The translations under genes were made by a program, and so were the position numbers. Of a stretch of 64,000 bases of DNA, positions 27,628 through 35,341 are shown piece after piece. Position 1 is the first letter of the stretch. Every line of letters starts with the position of its first letter. Source of the stretch: Litorimonas sp046250185 (GTDB taxonomy: Bacteria > Pseudomonadota > Alphaproteobacteria > Caulobacterales > Maricaulaceae); the NCBI RefSeq assembly GCF_046250185.1, contig NZ_CP176469.1; one strand, written 5' to 3'. The notes under the pieces were generated by a model. That model ran no database searches. It had not been told where the DNA came from and saw only the letters and a program-made list of their open reading frames with translations.

Positions 27628-28392
27628 CTAGCGCAACATTATCGTTGATAAATTCCGTCCATAGCCCTCAATGCCCACATGTGTATTGCGGCGATAGGAG
27701 AAATAGCGCTCTGGTTCGGCATACGTGCAAGCTCCCGTCCAGGCCACATGCTGCAGCCCACAGGCGGTCAGGCGCGACAGAATGAAGGCGGGGAGGTCAA
27801 AATGGGGGATGCCTTTGGCGTTGTCGCGAAAGAATATCGTGAAATCGTCTGACATATCGAGAAATTCAGCCTTGAATGTATCGCCGACTTCGTAATTGGG
27901 CTGACTGATACATGGGCCGAGGACGGCGTGGATGTTAGCGGGCGACGCCCCTGCCTCACACATCGTCGCTATGGTCGATTCGATAATACCACCGAGCGCG
28001 CCGCGCCAGCCCGCATGACACGACCCGATTACGCCAGCATCAGCATCCGCAAATAGGATTGGCCCGCAATCTGCGCCGAGGGCTGATAAGGCGATGCCGG
28101 GTATTTTCGTGACCATGCCGTCCGCTTCCACACGACCTATATCGGGGTCTGTCACGGTGATAACGATGTCCGAATGAACTTGCGCAAGGCTAAGCAAATG
28201 ATCGGGCGCTGCGCCTATGGCGGCGGCGATACGGGCGCGGTTCTCCTGAATTTTGGTAGGATCGTCGGCTGATCCTGCACCCGGGTTGAGGCTTTCAAAC
28301 GCGCCAGACGATACACCGCCCTCGCGCCCAAAAAACCCGTGGACGAGGGATGGATGATCCAATAGCGGATGTGTAGCAAAAGGTAAGGTCAT
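27628..28392 (-). CDS. pgeF: Purine nucleoside phosphorylase/laccase-domain protein (PgeF/YfiH)
   Basis: A YfiH-family protein of 254 residues. Members of this family act on adenosine or inosine phosphorolysis and, in E. coli, edit peptidoglycan precursors. The zinc site is seen in GSCHAGWRGALGG and QVHSDIV, and GPCISQPNYEV is the third motif. It overlaps the midA stop by 4 bases and is third in the lgt-midA-pgeF operon, an order common in alphaproteobacteria. Confidence 0.93.
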   Translation of the reverse strand: MTLPFATHPLLDHPSLVHGFFGREGGVSSGAFESLNPGAGSADDPTKIQENRARIAAAIGAAPDHLLSLAQVHSDIVITVTDPDIGRVEADGMVTKIPGIALSALGADCGPILFADADAGVIGSCHAGWRGALGGIIESTIATMCEAGASPANIHAVLGPCISQPNYEVGDTFKAEFLDMSDDFTIFFRDNAKGIPHFDLPAFILSRLTACGLQHVAWTGACTYAEPERYFSYRRNTHVGIEGYGRNLSTIMLR

Positions 28393-29492
28393 CTTAGCCC
28401 CAACGGCATGGGCAAACCCTGCGACTGCACGACCATCGCTTTGAACAAAGTCCCCATTTCGTCTTCGGCTGTCAGGCGGTGAAACTGCCGCGTGAGCGTG
28501 TCTTTGGCCTCTGGCTTAGCACGGGCGAGGGCGACGGCCCGCATCTCGATCCCAAGCTTTGACAGGAACTCTCGCTGCGGCACGGCCTCTGTCGCGTCGA
28601 GGCCAATGCTTTGCGCTGTCTGGTGGAGAGCGGCAAAGTCTACACGCGCGGTCAGGTCTGTATTGCCCGGATCAGAAAACACGCCGACTTTTTCGTGACG
28701 CTTCAAGGCTTGCAAGGAGTCGCCAAATTCCGTGCTGTCTGGCCCGTAATCGATGAAGAGCGCGCGGCCGGGATAATCTTGGAACCGCGCATTAATTTGA
28801 TCGAGCAGTTGCGCTGCGCTGGGATTGATTTCTAGTAAGTCATCATTGCGGGCGTCTGCTGCCCCGGCGGGCAGTGTTGCGGCGAGATCAGAGCTGATCG
28901 GGGTGTCGTCTTTGACAAAGCGGAAATCACCGTCTTCATTCAGCCCCACACGCCGCTCGACCCAGCCTTCATGTCCCGCAAAGCGGTCTGCGCAGATCAA
29001 CTGCCGAATCGGGAGGCAGTCGAGGAATTCATTGCCAATGATAATGGACGGACCAGCAGGGACTTGGGCCAAATCGCTCGCCCACATAACGGGCAGGCCG
29101 CAACTCGCCAGCGTACGGCCTTGCACCGCTTCCAGTGCGGAGGAAGCTTCGACGAGGGTGACGCGCACCGCTTGCTGGAAAGCGCTATCGAGCTTGGCCG
29201 CGCGCAGCATGTCACTCATCATGATGCCGCGCCCCGGGCCTAGTTCGATCAAATTCACCTCGGGCGGTCGGCCCAAATCAATCCAGCTTTGCACACACCA
29301 CAGTCCAAGGACTTCGCCGAACATCTGGCTGATCTCTGGGGCCGTGATAAAGTCACCGTCACTGCCAAGCGGATCGCGGGTCGGGTAGTAACCATTGACG
29401 GGGTCAAGCAGGCAGAATGTCATATATTCTGCGACAGAGATCGGCCCAGCTTCGCGGATATATTCGGTTAGGCGCGTTTTAAGACGGCTCAT
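28389..29492 (-). CDS. SAM-dependent methyltransferase, MidA/NDUFAF7 family
   Basis: A class I methyltransferase of the COG1565 family. The SAM-binding motif is NLIELGPGRGIMMSDML (about residue 80); GDFITAPEISQMFGE and GNEFLDCLPIRQL are family signatures. The mitochondrial relative NDUFAF7 methylates an arginine of the complex I 49-kDa subunit, which corresponds to NuoD, also encoded in this window; whether the bacterial enzyme does so is untested here. Start is ATG at 29492; a GTG one codon earlier is also possible. It overlaps the lgt stop by 14 bases. Confidence 0.92.
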   Translation of the reverse strand: MSRLKTRLTEYIREAGPISVAEYMTFCLLDPVNGYYPTRDPLGSDGDFITAPEISQMFGEVLGLWCVQSWIDLGRPPEVNLIELGPGRGIMMSDMLRAAKLDSAFQQAVRVTLVEASSALEAVQGRTLASCGLPVMWASDLAQVPAGPSIIIGNEFLDCLPIRQLICADRFAGHEGWVERRVGLNEDGDFRFVKDDTPISSDLAATLPAGAADARNDDLLEINPSAAQLLDQINARFQDYPGRALFIDYGPDSTEFGDSLQALKRHEKVGVFSDPGNTDLTARVDFAALHQTAQSIGLDATEAVPQREFLSKLGIEMRAVALARAKPEAKDTLTRQFHRLTAEDEMGTLFKAMVVQSQGLPMPLGLR

Positions 29493-30357
29493 CACGCAAC
29501 CTTTTGGGGGCCACAGGCGCGCGCTTGGCTGCCCAAATCACGATAGCGAGGCCAATCACCACCATGGGCAGGGAATAGGTCATTCCGCGCGTAAGTGGGC
29601 CGAACATCGTCGCGTCAGGCTCTCGCACGAATTCAACTAGAAAACGGAAGAGGCCGTAGAGCATGATGAACGTGCCAGCGCAGACACCAGGCTTGGTCAG
29701 GGCTTTGTACCGCGTCGACAACACTCGCAGCACCAGAAAGATAACAAGACCTTCGAGGAAGGCTTCGTAAAGCTGGCTGGGGTGGCGGGGCAAAGAGGCG
29801 GGGTCTTTGGTGAAAATGAACGCCCACGGCACATCCGTCGGGCGGCCCCATAATTCTTGATTGATAAAATTACCCAGCAAGCGGACTGCGCCCAACCCAA
29901 TCGGTGCGCCAATCGCGGCCATGTCTGCGACTCGCCAGAGAGAGAGCTTCTTGCGCCACCGCATATAAAGCACCGCCCCGCAAACACCGAGGAAGCCGCC
30001 GTGGAAACTCATCCCGCCCTTCCAGACTTTCAGAACTTCGATCGGAGTAAGAAATGTTTCGGGACTGTAGAAAACGAGGTAGCCGAGACGTCCGCCGACA
30101 ATAATCCCGATCAAGCTATAAAACATCAGATCGGACAGCATATCTTTATTCGGGATAAGTTCATGCTGTCGCGTGTGGCCTTTCACAGTCCAAATATCTT
30201 TGCGCGCCACCATTTTTGTCGCGTACCAATAGGCGCCGAACAATCCGATGACGTAAGACAGGCCATACCAGCGCAGAGAGATCGGCCCGAGTGATATAAT
30301 TTCTTCACTTAACCAGCTAGGAAAGACAATGGCGTCAATGAGCAGTAGAAGCGACAT
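29479..30357 (-). CDS. lgt: Prolipoprotein diacylglyceryl transferase
   Basis: Transfers diacylglycerol from phosphatidylglycerol to the lipobox cysteine of prolipoproteins in the inner membrane. Seven hydrophobic segments are visible. The Lgt signature GAVRLLGNFINQELWGRPTD (about residues 155-175) and the HGGFLG motif are intact. It is first in the lgt-midA-pgeF run. Several lipobox proteins elsewhere in this window would be its substrates. Confidence 0.96.
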   Translation of the reverse strand: MSLLLLIDAIVFPSWLSEEIISLGPISLRWYGLSYVIGLFGAYWYATKMVARKDIWTVKGHTRQHELIPNKDMLSDLMFYSLIGIIVGGRLGYLVFYSPETFLTPIEVLKVWKGGMSFHGGFLGVCGAVLYMRWRKKLSLWRVADMAAIGAPIGLGAVRLLGNFINQELWGRPTDVPWAFIFTKDPASLPRHPSQLYEAFLEGLVIFLVLRVLSTRYKALTKPGVCAGTFIMLYGLFRFLVEFVREPDATMFGPLTRGMTYSLPMVVIGLAIVIWAAKRAPVAPKRLRDEPS

Positions 30358-30441
30358 GTGATAAAATGACCTGTGTAAAGACTGGAAATTGCCTTAGCGC
30401 GTCCCTATCTTGATTCCAACAGACGATAGGAACAAAACGCT

Positions 30442-30768
30442 ATGCAAAGTAAATCTCGCCCGATGGAAGACATCTCCAACCTGCTGACCAATGCTGCCGG
30501 CGCGCTCAAAGGCGTTGGCGACGAAGTCAAAGCGATGGGCCGCAGCCAAGCGGAAAAGCTGGTCGCAGATCTGGACCTCGTCAGCCGCGAAGAATTTGAC
30601 GTCCTGAAAGCGCGACTCGATAAAGCACTCGCGGAAATCGAATCGCTGAAGGGTAAAACAGCGCCGACGAAGAAGACTGCGCCCAAGCCCAGCACCTCGC
30701 AGAAACCTGCCGCGAAAAAAGCCACTGCGCGCAAGCCTTTGAAGAAAGGCCCGACTAAGAAAGCTTAG
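30442..30768 (+). CDS. ubiK: Accessory factor UbiK family protein
   Basis: A 108-residue protein with the BMFP-type coiled coil: AEKLVADLDLVSREEFDVLK and ARLDKALAEIESLKGK (about residues 36-72), followed by a Lys/Ala/Pro-rich disordered tail typical of alphaproteobacterial members. UbiK supports ubiquinone synthesis with UbiJ in E. coli; the same role here is inferred from the family. It is divergent from lgt with about 85 bases between them. Confidence 0.85.
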   Translation: MQSKSRPMEDISNLLTNAAGALKGVGDEVKAMGRSQAEKLVADLDLVSREEFDVLKARLDKALAEIESLKGKTAPTKKTAPKPSTSQKPAAKKATARKPLKKGPTKKA

Positions 30769-30885
30769 CTATTTCATAGTCTTGACCTGTTTTTAGAAGA
30801 TGAAACCTGTCTAAATTGTCATTTTGATGCGTGCTTTTCTGGCTTGGTATTCAGATAAGGTTCAACTGAAATATCCTACATAACT

Positions 30886-31041
30886 CCTGCGTGCGTCCCC
30901 TCTGTGACCCACTCCTTGACGGCTCCCCCCTAGAGCTTGAGTGGCCGACGCAAGTCCCTTGCGGACTTGGCATAATGGCTCACAGATCGCGCAGCAGGGC
31001 GGTGGCTACCCAGTTTCTCTCTCTCTCCCGGGTAGCCCCGC
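30886..31041 (+). ncRNA. Candidate structured RNA with a three-way junction
   Basis: This lies in the only gene-free stretch over 300 bases (30769-31159). By hand the plus strand folds as follows. An outer stem pairs 30886-30895 with 30988-30998 (one bulged A). It continues as 30901-30908 with 30978-30986. Two hairpins fill the junction: 30909-30914 with 30939-30944, capped by 30921-30925 with 30933-30937 and a C-rich loop; and 30951-30957 with 30963-30969 (7 bp). A separate 12-bp hairpin pairs 30999-31011 with 31030-31041, followed by a pyrimidine-rich run. A weak promoter match (TTCAGA, 16 bases, TATCCT) precedes it. I do not recognise the family; 6S RNA or a trans-acting sRNA are options, and the strand is uncertain. 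Confidence 0.45.
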
Positions 31042-31075
31042 TTCTGTCTTCTCTCCCACTTCACATTTTACATAT

Positions 31076-31102
31076 AAAAAAGCCGCCCCGAAGGACGGCT
31101 TT
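31076..31102 (-). terminator. Rho-independent terminator of the BON-LysM gene
   Basis: Read on the minus strand, a 10-bp stem (AAAGCCGTCC with GGGCGGCTTT, one G-T pair) closes on a stable TTCG tetraloop and runs into TTTTTTATAT. It lies about 60 bases after the kbp-like stop. Confidence 0.88.
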
Positions 31103-31120
31103 CGTAAATCTATGTGTCAT

Positions 31121-31168
31121 AGCTAACCTATGACGTAGCTAACCTATGACGTAGCTAAGCTATGACGT
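31121..31168 (-). repeat. 16-base tandem triplication containing the kbp-like stop codon
   Basis: Three head-to-tail copies of AGCTAACCTATGACGT (plus strand; the third has one change). Each copy carries the TAG that ends the BON-LysM gene on the minus strand, so two extra TAG-bearing copies follow the real stop, before the terminator. Confidence 0.9.
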
Positions 31169-31615
31169 GGCCGTGCTGATCGCAGGGATACGCAAAACTT
31201 GGCCCGGATAAATTTTATCGGGATCAGAGAGCATCGGCTTGTTGGCTTCGAAAATCTCTGGGTAGAGGCGCCATGTGCCGTAATATTTCTTAGAGATCGC
31301 AGACAGCGTATCGCCGCTCACAACAGTATGAAATTGTGACGCGCGTCCGTCGAGCGCGGAAGACGCTTCGTCTTTGACGCCGCCAATGCCTTCGACATTA
31401 CCAACAGCGAGGATGATTTTCTCTTTCATCTCTTGGCTGACCGCTTCGCCTTTGACCGTCACCACGCCGTCATCATCGACATTGATATCAACGCCTTGCG
31501 TATCGAGGCCGTAGCCTTCAACTTCTTTTTTTAATTTGTCTTCGGCGTCTTTGCCTTTGAACAATTTGCCGAGGCCTTTGCCTGCCATTTTAGCGAATGG
31601 AATAAGTCCGAACAT
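31160..31615 (-). CDS. kbp: BON and LysM domain protein (Kbp/YgaU-like)
   Basis: A 151-residue soluble protein with the two-domain order of E. coli Kbp, which binds potassium. A BON domain spans about residues 30-85 (GVVTVKGEAVSQEMKEKIIL) and a C-terminal LysM domain about 95-145 (FHTVVSGDTLSAISKKYYG, IYPGQVLRIP). The N-terminus has no signal peptide, again as in Kbp. The stop codon lies in a tandem triplication and a strong terminator follows. The family match in order and length is good; potassium binding is inferred. Confidence 0.9.
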   Translation of the reverse strand: MFGLIPFAKMAGKGLGKLFKGKDAEDKLKKEVEGYGLDTQGVDINVDDDGVVTVKGEAVSQEMKEKIILAVGNVEGIGGVKDEASSALDGRASQFHTVVSGDTLSAISKKYYGTWRLYPEIFEANKPMLSDPDKIYPGQVLRIPAISTATS

Positions 31616-31769
31616 AGTATCTCCTTAATGTATATCCTTACAACGGCTCGCAAAGCGGATCGTTCCCCTGCGACATCGTTGTCATAAGTATTGGCCTGAT
31701 GCCGTGCAATAAACTAGTGCAAAATAGCAAAAATTACCGAAGATGTTAGATAAATTTGCGCAGACACTA

Positions 31770-32150
31770 TCATCCACTTGGTTCTTGCCATAATTCGATC
31801 TTGTAGCCTTCTGGGTCAATGAACCAGCCAAACATGCCGTATTCTGTGTCGTCAATCTCCCCAACAATCTGTGCGCCGCCTTTTCGCGCCTTCTCTATCA
31901 TGCCGCGCACATCATCTGTCCGAAGATTGATCATGACGGATTGCGTGCTGGGGTCAAAATAGGGCGTATTCGCTGCAAAGGGGCTGAGCATGGAGCGGGA
32001 CGGATAGGCCCTGGCGCTATGTTCCCATTCTAGTGTGCCCCAATCGGTCAGGGCGACTCCCATATGATCTGACCACCACGCTCGGTAGCGATCCACGTCT
32101 TTGCAGCGTATAAAAATCCCGCCAAGGCCAAGAATTTGGGACATATTCAC
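31770..32150 (-). CDS. VOC (glyoxalase/bleomycin resistance) family protein
   Basis: A 126-residue single VOC module. The paired beta-alpha-beta units are visible as LGLGGIFIRCKDVDRYRAWW and VMINLRTDDVRGMIEKA, with the terminal metal-ligand strand WFIDPEGYKIELWQ. It may be a small lyase, dioxygenase or ligand-binding protein; the sequence does not decide. It is divergent from a small membrane-protein gene, with a dyad-rich gap between them. Confidence 0.85.
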   Translation of the reverse strand: MNMSQILGLGGIFIRCKDVDRYRAWWSDHMGVALTDWGTLEWEHSARAYPSRSMLSPFAANTPYFDPSTQSVMINLRTDDVRGMIEKARKGGAQIVGEIDDTEYGMFGWFIDPEGYKIELWQEPSG

Positions 32151-32203
32151 CTCTTTAGCTGGAAATAGTCTGCGTATTCCAGCCTAAGAAGGCTTGGCCT
32201 TTT

Positions 32204-32236
32204 CTGCAACTGTCTTTATAGACAGCAAAATTGCAG
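32204..32236. promoter_or_regulatory. Nested dyad between divergent genes
   Basis: The gap between the VOC gene and the 43-residue membrane-protein gene holds a nested inverted repeat: outer arms CTGCAA and TTGCAG enclose inner arms CTGTC and GACAG around TTTATA. This could be an operator for a dimeric regulator or a hairpin. No regulator gene is adjacent. Confidence 0.35.
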
Positions 32237-32273
32237 CAAAGCGCGGTATGTCGCGCAGATAATAAGGACCGTC

Positions 32274-32405
32274 ATGTTTTCACTTATCCAAGCCGGTATC
32301 AGCGTTTTTGGTCTGTTCAATATGGACCCAGCCCTCTTCGCTTTTGCACTTGTCTTTTTGTTGTTCGGGATTTTGAACCTGCTTGATTATAAGCGGTTCG
32401 ACTAG
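32274..32405 (+). CDS. 43-residue single-span membrane protein
   Basis: A very short gene between the VOC and antiporter genes. An AAGGA ribosome binding site stands seven bases before the ATG. The product has a hydrophobic stretch (LFAFALVFLLFGILNLLDY, about residues 21-39) followed by a basic end KRFD, consistent with one membrane helix. The stop lies 11 bases before the antiporter ATG, so it may be a partner or regulator of that transporter. No family recognised. Confidence 0.6.
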   Translation: MFSLIQAGISVFGLFNMDPALFAFALVFLLFGILNLLDYKRFD

Positions 32406-32416
32406 GGTCATATTTC

Positions 32417-33424
32417 ATGGGGCTTCTTCTCCCAGTTTTTCTGCTCGTCCTCGGCTTAGTCATTCTGATTATCGCGGGCGATATTATGGTACGCGGCGCG
32501 GCCGCTTTGGCGCGTCATTGGGGCGTGCCTGCGCTGATTGTCGGTCTGACGATTGTCGCCTTCGGCACCTCGGCCCCCGAAATGGTTGTCAGTGTTCAGG
32601 CGGTCTTGCAAGGCACGGGCGAACTCGCGGCAGGTAATGTCATTGGCTCGAACATCGCGAATGTTTTGCTTGCGCTCGGGCTGCCCGCACTCATTCTCGC
32701 CATACCCACCAATATAGCGGGTGTTGGTCGCAATAGTTTTGTGTGTTTACTGGCGACAGTCCTATTCATGGCGCTTGCCTTTGTGTCCAAATTTACCAAT
32801 GGGTCTGCGCTTGTCATGTGGCAGGGCGCGATCTTGTTTGGCGGTATTATTGCCTATCTCCTCTGGATGTTCAGCCTCGCCAAAGCGGGCGCAGAAGATC
32901 CTATTCTCGCAGAAATGACAGAGATCGATGAGGGCAAAGACGGGCTGCCCAGTCGTATGTGGGTGGAGCTAGTCTATGTCATTGGCGGTATTATCGGCCT
33001 CGTGGTCGGCGGTGCGTTGATCGTGAATAACGCCACGACGATTGCAACAGCGATGAATGTATCTGAAACAATTATCGGCCTGACGATTGTCGCGATCGGT
33101 ACATCGCTGCCAGAAATCGCGACCGTGGTTGTTGCCTCCTACCGCGGTCATTCCGAAGTCGCGCTCGGGAATGTGCTGGGCTCTAACGTGTTTAACACAT
33201 TTGCCGTCATGGGTGCAGCCGCGCTCGCAGGGCCAGTGCCGATTGAAAGCCGCCTCTATAATTTCGATATGTGGGTGATGTTGATCTCGATGCTCGCGCT
33301 GTTGATGTTTGTGATGACGCGCAAGCCGATTGGCCGGAAGACAGGCGTGATATTTGTCTCGGCTTACCTTGTTTATATGCTGGCAACGGCCTTTATGCCT
33401 GGCCTCGGCCAAGGCGGAATTTAA
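32417..33424 (+). CDS. Calcium/sodium antiporter, CaCA family (YrbG-like)
   Basis: An inner-membrane cation exchanger of 335 residues with ten hydrophobic segments. The two inverted alpha-repeats that form the ion site are clear: VAFGTSAPEMVVSV with GNVIGSNIANV (about 50-80) and VAIGTSLPEIATVV with GNVLGSNVFNT (about 225-260). This is the prokaryotic YrbG/NCX pattern; which ions it moves is not shown by sequence. It is followed after ten bases by the pterin block. Confidence 0.93.
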   Translation: MGLLLPVFLLVLGLVILIIAGDIMVRGAAALARHWGVPALIVGLTIVAFGTSAPEMVVSVQAVLQGTGELAAGNVIGSNIANVLLALGLPALILAIPTNIAGVGRNSFVCLLATVLFMALAFVSKFTNGSALVMWQGAILFGGIIAYLLWMFSLAKAGAEDPILAEMTEIDEGKDGLPSRMWVELVYVIGGIIGLVVGGALIVNNATTIATAMNVSETIIGLTIVAIGTSLPEIATVVVASYRGHSEVALGNVLGSNVFNTFAVMGAAALAGPVPIESRLYNFDMWVMLISMLALLMFVMTRKPIGRKTGVIFVSAYLVYMLATAFMPGLGQGGI

Positions 33425-33434
33425 GCGAGCTGCC

Positions 33435-33809
33435 ATGCAGTTCGAGATCGAAAAAGACTTCCAATTCGAAGCCGCGCACTACTTTGGCCACGCCGATGCC
33501 AATGACCTGTTTAAGAAAATTCACGGTCATAGCTTTAAAGGCACTGTGACAATCACCGGTAATGCCCAAGAGGACAAAGGCTGGGTTCGCGATCTGTGGA
33601 AGATCGAGCAAATCGTCAACTCTGTTATTGAGCCGCTGGATCATTGCCTCCTCAATGAAGTCGAAGGCCTCGATGCTCCCGCACTTGAGCAAATCGCAGC
33701 CTGGATTTTTGAACGCCTCGCGCCGCAGCTTCCGGGCCTGTCATGTGTCGAAGTCGGTCGTCCGTCTTGCGGCGAACGGGCCCGCGTTAAGTCACCTGAA
33801 AAGGGGTAA
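33435..33809 (+). CDS. PTPS/QueD-fold protein lacking the catalytic cysteine
   Basis: A 124-residue member of the 6-pyruvoyl-tetrahydropterin synthase/QueD fold. The zinc histidines are present in FEAAHYF and KIHGHSF, and the catalytic Asp-His region in LDHCLLNEV. In QueD a cysteine stands four residues before HGH; here that residue is Phe, and the usual C-terminal substrate Glu (VxVxET) reads VEVGRP. It may therefore have a changed reaction. Upstream in-frame codons exist, but the ATG after the antiporter gene gives the usual family start. A FolM-like reductase and folB follow, so a pterin role is likely, queuosine less so. Confidence 0.8.
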   Translation: MQFEIEKDFQFEAAHYFGHADANDLFKKIHGHSFKGTVTITGNAQEDKGWVRDLWKIEQIVNSVIEPLDHCLLNEVEGLDAPALEQIAAWIFERLAPQLPGLSCVEVGRPSCGERARVKSPEKG

Positions 33810-33816
33810 GGCTATC

Positions 33817-34608
33817 GTGCTGCGGGATAGCGACAAGCTGCCAAAAGGCGGTATGCTAATTACCGGGGCGGGCGCACGGATTGGCGCAGCTCTGGCTAAG
33901 GGACTCGCAGCAGATGGGTGGCCTGTCGCCATTCACTATCGTCGCAGCGAAACCAAGGCCAAGGCGCTGGCCGCAGAGATCAATGAGGCGGGCGGTAAGG
34001 CAATCTGTGTCCAAGCTAATCTGAGCATTTTCAACGAAGTCAACACGCTGGTCGCGCGCGCGGCCGAGGCATTGGGGCAACCGATTACTGTGCTGATCAA
34101 CAATGCCTCTACCTTCACCGATGACCGCGCTGATACATCCACTCGCGCGACGATGGATCATCACCTCGAAGTCAATTTGCGCGCGCCATTGCAACTGGCT
34201 CAAGACCTCGCTTTGCAACTGCCAGAGGGGGCGTCGGGCAGCATCATCAATATGATTGATCAGCGCGTATTAAAGCCCAATCCGCTATTCTTTACCTACG
34301 GTATTTCTAAATCTGCGCTATATTGGTCGACAAAGACATTGGCGCAATCTCTTGCGCCGAAGATACGTGTGAACGGCATCGGGCCAGGGCCAACCTTGCG
34401 CAATACGGGACAGACCGAAGATGAATTTGCGTCTGAGTCGCGCACAACGCTGCTGGGTCGCGGATCACCGCCAGACACGATTTTGCAAGCCGCGCGCTAT
34501 CTGCTGGTTGCCGAGTCTGTCACAGGGCAAATGCTGGCTGTGGACGGGGGGCAACACCTGACCTGGCAAACACCCGACCTATTATTCGGAGGCGATGATG
34601 GCCCGTAA
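33817..34608 (+). CDS. SDR, pteridine reductase/FolM-like
   Basis: A short-chain dehydrogenase. The nucleotide-binding loop reads LITGAGARIGAALAK; the TGxxxRIG form, with arginine, marks the PTR1/FolM group of dihydropterin reductases. NNAS and the active-site YGISK follow, and SIINMIDQR replaces the usual Ser-containing strand, as in PTR1. The GTG start, six bases after GGTAAGG and seven after the preceding stop, is chosen; a longer frame would run through the PTPS gene. An ATG 12 codons later is an alternative. Its folB neighbour supports a role in reduced folate or biopterin supply. Confidence 0.85.
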   Translation: MLRDSDKLPKGGMLITGAGARIGAALAKGLAADGWPVAIHYRRSETKAKALAAEINEAGGKAICVQANLSIFNEVNTLVARAAEALGQPITVLINNASTFTDDRADTSTRATMDHHLEVNLRAPLQLAQDLALQLPEGASGSIINMIDQRVLKPNPLFFTYGISKSALYWSTKTLAQSLAPKIRVNGIGPGPTLRNTGQTEDEFASESRTTLLGRGSPPDTILQAARYLLVAESVTGQMLAVDGGQHLTWQTPDLLFGGDDGP

Positions 34609-35002
34609 ATCTATGTTCAGAGCGTTTGGCAAGAAAGCCAATCCTGTCTCCACCCGCATCTTTGTGCGTGGGCTTTTGGTGCAGGCGTCTATTGGTGTGC
34701 ATCCGCATGAATATGAAAGCACGCAGCCAATCATCATAGACGTTGAACTCGATATGGGCGATATGGACCTACCTAAAGATGATCGCTTAGGCGAGACATT
34801 GGATTATGGTTTCGTCGCGGACAAAGCCGAAGAGCTTGCCCTCAAAGCGCATGTGCAACTGGTTGAAACCTTGGCAGAGCAAATCGCAGATTGGGCGCTG
34901 GCCACAGATGCTCGTGTGCAACGCTGCGCCGTATCCATCTCCAAACCCCAAGCGCTCCTGAAAGCCGACGTCGCTGGCGTCGAGATCATCAAAACCCGAT
35001 GA
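34598..35002 (+). CDS. folB: Dihydroneopterin aldolase family protein
   Basis: A FolB-type tunnelling-fold enzyme converting dihydroneopterin to 6-hydroxymethyl-dihydropterin in folate synthesis. Signature IFVRGLLVQASIGVHPHEYE (about residues 20-40) and the strand CAVSISKPQAL are visible; ETLAEQIADWAL is the conserved helix with catalytic neighbours. Two ATGs are adjacent; the second is chosen for better spacing from GGAGG. It overlaps the reductase gene by 11 bases. It is about 20 residues longer at the N-terminus than many FolB proteins. Confidence 0.88.
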   Translation: MARKSMFRAFGKKANPVSTRIFVRGLLVQASIGVHPHEYESTQPIIIDVELDMGDMDLPKDDRLGETLDYGFVADKAEELALKAHVQLVETLAEQIADWALATDARVQRCAVSISKPQALLKADVAGVEIIKTR

Positions 35003-35096
35003 GAATCTGTCCCGCTATGCAGCGCAGTCAGAATCGGCTACCGTTAACCAGATAACAATTATTTTAAGTTATTATTAACCAAATTTGGAGAGCTAT

Positions 35097-35336
35097 ATGT
35101 TGATGCTTAGGGAAGAAATTAAAACATATGAGCAAAACGAATTGGATTTTAAAGAAAGCCACTTAGGCGAGTGGGTTATAATTCAAAATACTAAAGTTAT
35201 TGGTTTTTTTAAAGATTTTCAAATTGCCGCTGAAAAAGTATTTAGCGAGTTTGGGGACACGCCAGTCTTGTTGCGCCAAATTGGTTTTGAACCAGAAGTT
35301 TATCCAAATATAAAATTTGCCACAGCAGACGCATAA
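35097..35336 (+). CDS. Small AT-rich-gene protein, DUF5678-like
   Basis: A 79-residue acidic protein. GGAG six bases before the ATG fixes the start; an in-frame TTG 12 bases upstream overlaps that site. The segment LGEWVIIQNTKVIGFFKDF followed by AAEKVFSEFGDTPVLLRQIG resembles the DUF5678 pattern, which is often encoded next to a retropepsin-like protease, as here. Composition is unlike the neighbours: 35101-35160 has 19 G+C in 60. Family match is by eye only. Confidence 0.6.
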   Translation: MLMLREEIKTYEQNELDFKESHLGEWVIIQNTKVIGFFKDFQIAAEKVFSEFGDTPVLLRQIGFEPEVYPNIKFATADA

Positions 35337-35341
35337 CTCTC

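Noticed and set aside
30405..30734. Minus-strand frame of 109 codons with a hydrophobic start
   Set aside because: It is the antisense reading of the Lys/Ala-rich UbiK-like gene; such repeats give long shadow frames.
30886..31041. Calling this RNA 6S, tmRNA or SRP RNA outright
   Set aside because: No SRP GGAAG/GCAGCC-type loop, tmRNA tag frame or RNase P motif was found, and the fold with two hairpins in a junction is not the simple 6S rod. Left unassigned.
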